Positions 61,092-64,000 of a DNA stretch of 64,000 nucleotides are shown here, in pieces; position 1 is the first letter of the stretch, and every line of letters starts with the position of its first letter. Source of the DNA: Tsukamurella ocularis (GTDB lineage Bacteria; Actinomycetota; Actinomycetes; Mycobacteriales; Mycobacteriaceae); assembly GCF_024807615.1 (NCBI RefSeq), contig NZ_JANUCJ010000002.1, positions 434,001 to 498,000 of the forward strand, written 5' to 3'. A program made the translations under genes and the position numbers. Under the pieces are notes generated by a model that had not been told where the DNA came from, made no database searches, and saw only the letters and a program-made list of their open reading frames with translations.

Positions 61092-62654
61092 GTGAGTGAA
61101 CCCACGCCGGAACAGGCCCTGAACGACCGCGTGCGAGCCGCCTACGGGGCGGTCACCGACGAGGCGCGCGCAGAGAAGGTCGCCAAACAGCACGCCCGCG
61201 GCAAGATGACCGCCCGCGAGCGGGTCGCACTGCTCACGAATGGCGGATTCCACGAGTTCGGCGCGCTCGCCGGCCCGGGCCCCGCGCAGCAGGGCGCCGC
61301 TCCCCTCGTCGCGCCGGGCGACGGCGTGGTGACCGGCGTCGGGTACATCGACGGCCGGCCGGCGGCGATCGCGGCGTTCGACTTCACCGTCCTCGGCGGC
61401 AGCAACGGCGCCACCGGCATGGCGAAGCTGGACCGGTGCGCCGAGCGCGCGCTGCTCGACGGGATCCCGCTGATCATGCTCATGGACGGCGGCGGCCACC
61501 GGATGCAGGAGGCCCTGGACTCGCGCCTCGCCGCCCCGGGATCGCGGCTTCTGCTGCGCCTGGCAGACCTCTCCGGCCACGTGCCGCTGGTCGCGGCGAT
61601 GATGGGCCCCGGATTCGGTGCGCCCGCGAACATCTCGGCGTGCTGCGATTTCGTCACGATCGTGCGGGGCATGGGCACCATCGGCATCTCCTCGGCGCCG
61701 CTCGTGCAGGCGGCGACGGGCGAGAATCTCACCAACGACGAGATCGGCGGCGCCGACCTCCAGGCGGAGCGCGGCGTGGTCGATGTGGTCACCGACACCG
61801 AACAGGAGTCGGTCGACGCGATCCGCGCCTTCCTCAGCTACCTCCCCGCCTCCGCCACCGACGAGCCGCTCGTCGCGCCCGGCCCGTACGAGCCCGGCGA
61901 CACGGCCGACGGACTGGACACGCTGGTCCCGTCGTCGATGCGGCAGGCCTACGACGTGGTGGACGTGATCGAGGCGATCGCGGATATCGACACCGTCTTC
62001 GAGCTCAAGCGGCTGCACGCGCCGAACATCGTCACCGCCTTCGCCCGGATCGACGGCCGCCCGGTGGGCGTGGTCGCGAACCAGCCGCGCTTCCATGCGG
62101 GCGCGCTCGATGCCAACGCCTGCGAGAAGGCGGCGCACTTCATCGCGGTGTGCGACACCTTCGGGCTGCCGCTGCTGATCCTCATCGACCTCCCCGGCTT
62201 CCTCGTCGGCGCGGGCGCCGAGGAGACGAACCTAGTGCGGCGCAGCGCACGGCTCGGCTACGAACTGGCCGCGGCGACGGTGCCGCGCTTCGTGATCGTG
62301 ACCCGCAAGGCCTACGGCGCCGCGTACATCGCGATGGGCGGCGGCCGCAGCATCGAAGCCGATCTCTCGCTCGCCTGGCCGACCGCGGAGATCTGCGCGA
62401 TCCCCATCGAGAGCGCCGTCGACCTCGCCTTCCGCTCGCAGTACGAGGCCGCGCCCGACCCGGCGAAGGCGCGCGGCGACCTCATCACCCTGTTCCAGGC
62501 GAACGTCGACCCGCTGCTCGCGGCCGACGGCTTCGGCATCGACGACGTGGTGCTCCCGTCCGCGACGCGGTCGATGCTCGCGGAGGCGCTGGGGCGGGTG
62601 CGCCGCCGACCGCCGCGGGTGCCGCAGAAGCGGCGGTCGATCTCCCCCATCTAG
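61092..62654 (+). CDS. Acyl-CoA carboxylase carboxyltransferase (beta) subunit
   Basis: A 520-residue carboxyltransferase that moves CO2 from biotin to an acyl-CoA such as acetyl-, propionyl- or methylcrotonyl-CoA. N-terminal half has ARGKMTARERVALL and GGSNGATGMAKLDR; the second half has LPGFLVGAGAEETN and AYGAAYIAMGG, where oxyanion-forming glycines lie. GTG start. No biotin carboxylase subunit is beside it, so the partner is elsewhere, as for many AccD proteins of mycolate bacteria. Short for the family's longest members; the Arg-rich C-terminal tail is unusual. Confidence 0.88.
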   Translation: MSEPTPEQALNDRVRAAYGAVTDEARAEKVAKQHARGKMTARERVALLTNGGFHEFGALAGPGPAQQGAAPLVAPGDGVVTGVGYIDGRPAAIAAFDFTVLGGSNGATGMAKLDRCAERALLDGIPLIMLMDGGGHRMQEALDSRLAAPGSRLLLRLADLSGHVPLVAAMMGPGFGAPANISACCDFVTIVRGMGTIGISSAPLVQAATGENLTNDEIGGADLQAERGVVDVVTDTEQESVDAIRAFLSYLPASATDEPLVAPGPYEPGDTADGLDTLVPSSMRQAYDVVDVIEAIADIDTVFELKRLHAPNIVTAFARIDGRPVGVVANQPRFHAGALDANACEKAAHFIAVCDTFGLPLLILIDLPGFLVGAGAEETNLVRRSARLGYELAAATVPRFVIVTRKAYGAAYIAMGGGRSIEADLSLAWPTAEICAIPIESAVDLAFRSQYEAAPDPAKARGDLITLFQANVDPLLAADGFGIDDVVLPSATRSMLAEALGRVRRRPPRVPQKRRSISPI

Positions 62655-62661
62655 CGATCGA

Positions 62662-63180
62662 CTAGGCCCCACGGTGCCGGCGCACCGCGTCGGTGTTGGC
62701 GCAGCGCGGCGAGCAGTACGACTGCCGACCGCCACGGCTGGTGTCGGCGAACACCTTCGGGCAGCCCGCGCGGGCGCAGGCGCCCAGCCGCGCCCCCTCC
62801 GCCTCGGCGGTGAAGACGGCGAGCCCGCCCGCGGTGACCGCCTTGACGCGGCTCAGCAGGGACTCGGTCTCCGGGGTGAAGTGCAGGTGCGGCCGCCAGT
62901 CGTCGTGGGCGGTGAGGTAGATCCCGGCGGTCCCGTCGTCCAGGAGCCGGTTCACCGCGGTGCAGCGGTCGTCGACGGTCGCGGTCAGGAAGGGCGCCCG
63001 CAGCAGTTCGGCCCAGTCGTGGAGGCCGCGCACCGCGCCGTCGTCCAGGTCGATCCGGCGGATCTCGTGGTCGCGCAGCACGGCGGCGACGGCGTCCTGG
63101 GTCCACTCGCCGTCGGCCCGGAGATTCACCAGGTCGACGGCGAGCCGGACTCCGGTCATGTTGTCGTGGTCGAACTGCAC
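62662..63180 (-). CDS. CGNR-type zinc-finger protein
   Basis: A 172-residue protein with an N-terminal ABATE-like stress domain (about 8-120) and a C-terminal treble-clef zinc finger: GACARAGCPKVFAD, then SYCSPRCANTDAVRRHR (Cys pairs about 20 residues apart). The usual CGNR is CANT here. Such proteins are thought to be regulators in actinobacteria. It is convergent with the carboxyltransferase gene, with only seven bases between the stops. Confidence 0.85.
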   Translation of the reverse strand: MQFDHDNMTGVRLAVDLVNLRADGEWTQDAVAAVLRDHEIRRIDLDDGAVRGLHDWAELLRAPFLTATVDDRCTAVNRLLDDGTAGIYLTAHDDWRPHLHFTPETESLLSRVKAVTAGGLAVFTAEAEGARLGACARAGCPKVFADTSRGGRQSYCSPRCANTDAVRRHRGA

Positions 63181-63187
63181 CCCTCGA

Positions 63188-63361
63188 TCATCCCGCCCGG
63201 GCGGTGATCTCGGGCTGCGACACAGACACCTCGGCGGTCCGGCCGACCAGTTTGATCCGCCACGCGCCGCAGGCGCAGCGCTGGTACATCACGACCCCCT
63301 CGCTGGTCGGGTGGTGGGATTCGGTCTCCCAAGCGTGGATCTGCGTCTCGTTCTCGTTCAT
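63188..63361 (-). CDS. Small hypothetical protein with CxC motif
   Basis: A 57-residue protein (from ATG 63361, MNENETQ) with HAWETESHHPTSEG, YQRCACGAWR and a C-terminal strand. Similar short His/Cys proteins with a CxCG core occur in actinobacteria and may bind a metal. Upstream starts at 63385 and 63397 are possible, and no start has a convincing ribosome site. It lies seven bases before the CGNR gene on the same strand and is divergent from the copper operon. Confidence 0.6.
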   Translation of the reverse strand: MNENETQIHAWETESHHPTSEGVVMYQRCACGAWRIKLVGRTAEVSVSQPEITARAG

Positions 63362-63434
63362 GTCGTCAGCGTGCGACCGGCTCATTCGACGTTTCAACCA
63401 TTACATCGCCGGCGCCCGCACCACCACGCCGCTC

Positions 63435-63454
63435 GTACCCTAGGGGGGTATAGT
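63435..63454 (+). promoter_or_regulatory. CsoR-type operator overlapping a -10 element of the copper operon
   Basis: TACCC (63436-63440), TAGGG and GGGTA (63446-63450) make a GC-rich palindrome of the kind bound by CsoR. TATAGT (63449-63454) is a good -10 hexamer that overlaps its right arm, so bound repressor would block RNA polymerase. Transcription would begin near 63461. Confidence 0.55.
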
Positions 63455-63486
63455 AGGGTGTACCGATGCGAAAGGCGGGCGAGACG

Positions 63487-63645
63487 ATGAATCCCCTGGT
63501 GACGATAGGTGCGTTCGCGGCCGGCCTGGCCGTCGTCTTCGGCGCCGCGTTCGCCGTGGGAGCCGCCGTCGGACCGCCGGCCGAGGGGCCCGGGCCGCAC
63601 GCCGGCGCACCGTCGACGGCGGAGGGGGGCCACGGTGGCCACTGA
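63487..63645 (+). CDS. Small membrane protein with His-rich tail, copper operon
   Basis: A 52-residue protein (MNPLVTIGAFAAG) with one hydrophobic helix (about 4-28) and a Gly/Pro/His tail ending GGHGGH, which could bind metal. GGCGGGCGAG stands before the ATG at 63487; the in-frame ATG at 63466 would add seven residues and would be nearly leaderless. The stop lies inside the start of the P-type ATPase gene, so the two are translationally coupled. Similar small proteins precede copper ATPases in other actinobacteria. Confidence 0.6.
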   Translation: MNPLVTIGAFAAGLAVVFGAAFAVGAAVGPPAEGPGPHAGAPSTAEGGHGGH

Positions 63646-64000
63646 GGCCCGACCGTCCGAGACCGCGGTCGACCTCGCGATCGACGGCATGACCTGCGCG
63701 TCGTGCGCGAACCGCATCGAACGCAAGCTGAACAAGCTCGTCGGGGTCACCGCCACGGTCAACTTCGCCACGGAGAAGGCGCACGTCATCGCCCCGGCGG
63801 GCACCGATGCCGCCGTCCTCATCGACACCGTCGAGCAGGCGGGGTACGCCGCGCACGTGCCCGCTCCCCCGGGCGGCGACGCGGAGGACGAACCCGCCGG
63901 GCGTACCCATGAGCCCGCCGACGCGCTGCGCCGGCGCCTGCTGATCAGCGTCGCGCTCACCGTACCGGTGATCGCCATGGCGATGATCCCGGCGCTGCAG
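63635..64000 (+). CDS. Copper-translocating P-type ATPase (3' part outside window)
   Basis: The first 122 codons of a heavy-metal P1B ATPase. The N-terminal metal-binding domain has GMTCASCANRIERKL (metal Cys pair CxxC at about 21-24), and a first membrane helix begins near residue 104 (RLLISVALTVPVIAMAMIP). GTG at 63635 follows GGAGGGGGG by five bases. The rest, including the CPC motif that would confirm copper, is outside the window. The CsoR-like operator upstream supports copper export. Confidence 0.85.
   Translation, partial: MATEARPSETAVDLAIDGMTCASCANRIERKLNKLVGVTATVNFATEKAHVIAPAGTDAAVLIDTVEQAGYAAHVPAPPGGDAEDEPAGRTHEPADALRRRLLISVALTVPVIAMAMIPALQ

Overview
The window is high-GC actinobacterial DNA, and its gene content points to the mycolate-containing order Mycobacteriales (Tsukamurella- or Gordonia-like; the genus cannot be fixed from sequence alone). 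The strongest sign is a phosphatidylinositol-mannoside locus in the order known from Mycobacterium: thrS, HIT-family Ap4A phosphorylase, pgsA, PatA-type acyltransferase, pimA and a membrane Nudix protein. It is followed by pdxS, tesB, pdxT, yebC and ruvCAB. WS/DGAT acyltransferase genes and a Gly-Cys-Val tRNA cluster also fit this order.

Layout. 1-6263 (-): RecQ helicase (cut by the edge) and a probable catabolic operon (quinone oxidoreductase, TauD-type dioxygenase, beta-keto-acid cleavage enzyme, MFS transporter, small hydrolase) with a divergent AraC regulator at 6382. 7484-10716 (+): a GT2-GtrA fusion and a GT39-type transferase, probably a lipid-linked sugar donor and acceptor pair. 10799-31793 (-): ruvBAC, VanW-domain protein, yebC, WS/DGAT, pdxT, tesB, PP2C phosphatase, RDD-FHA protein, pdxS, then a Ser/Thr kinase and the PIM block up to thrS. 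The kinase, FHA and PP2C genes interrupt the order seen in mycobacteria. 31896-33568 (-): Fe-S protein, PGPGW membrane protein and an unknown protein. 34002 (+): a secreted Gly/Ser/Thr repeat protein preceded by an AT-rich leader with three consecutive inverted repeats.

37479-51859 is the most unusual part. On the + strand lies a tightly overlapping operon: an EEVS-type sugar phosphate cyclase, SDR, HAD phosphatase, ROK-type kinase, two MDR dehydrogenases, a TIM-barrel isomerase/epimerase and an MFS exporter, with a GntR regulator downstream. The set resembles the early steps of C7-cyclitol (pseudosugar) biosynthesis in the acarbose and validamycin pathways, but no aminotransferase, nucleotidyltransferase or glycosyltransferase is visible. 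Divergent from it is a second overlapping operon with an oxidoreductase, two OafA-type O-acyltransferases around an MFS exporter and an alpha/beta hydrolase. A 27-codon leader ORF precedes it. I infer that the two operons together make, acylate and export a small cyclitol product that I cannot name.

52023-58714 holds a soluble Ser/Thr kinase, an amino-acid permease and a mixed accessory stretch (lipoprotein, DUF4304, Lrp regulator, hydrolase, NAD-binding-like protein) that ends at tRNA-Val(CAC). 58913-60942 is a tRNA region with two identical tRNA-Gly(GCC) genes. Between them are tRNA-Cys, tRNA-Val(GAC), a gene with a hexanucleotide repeat coding Glu-Pro, and a decayed quinone oxidoreductase gene. 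The right end has an acyl-CoA carboxylase carboxyltransferase, a CGNR zinc-finger protein, a small protein, and a copper-export operon (small His-rich membrane protein and P-type ATPase, cut by the edge) behind a probable CsoR-type operator.
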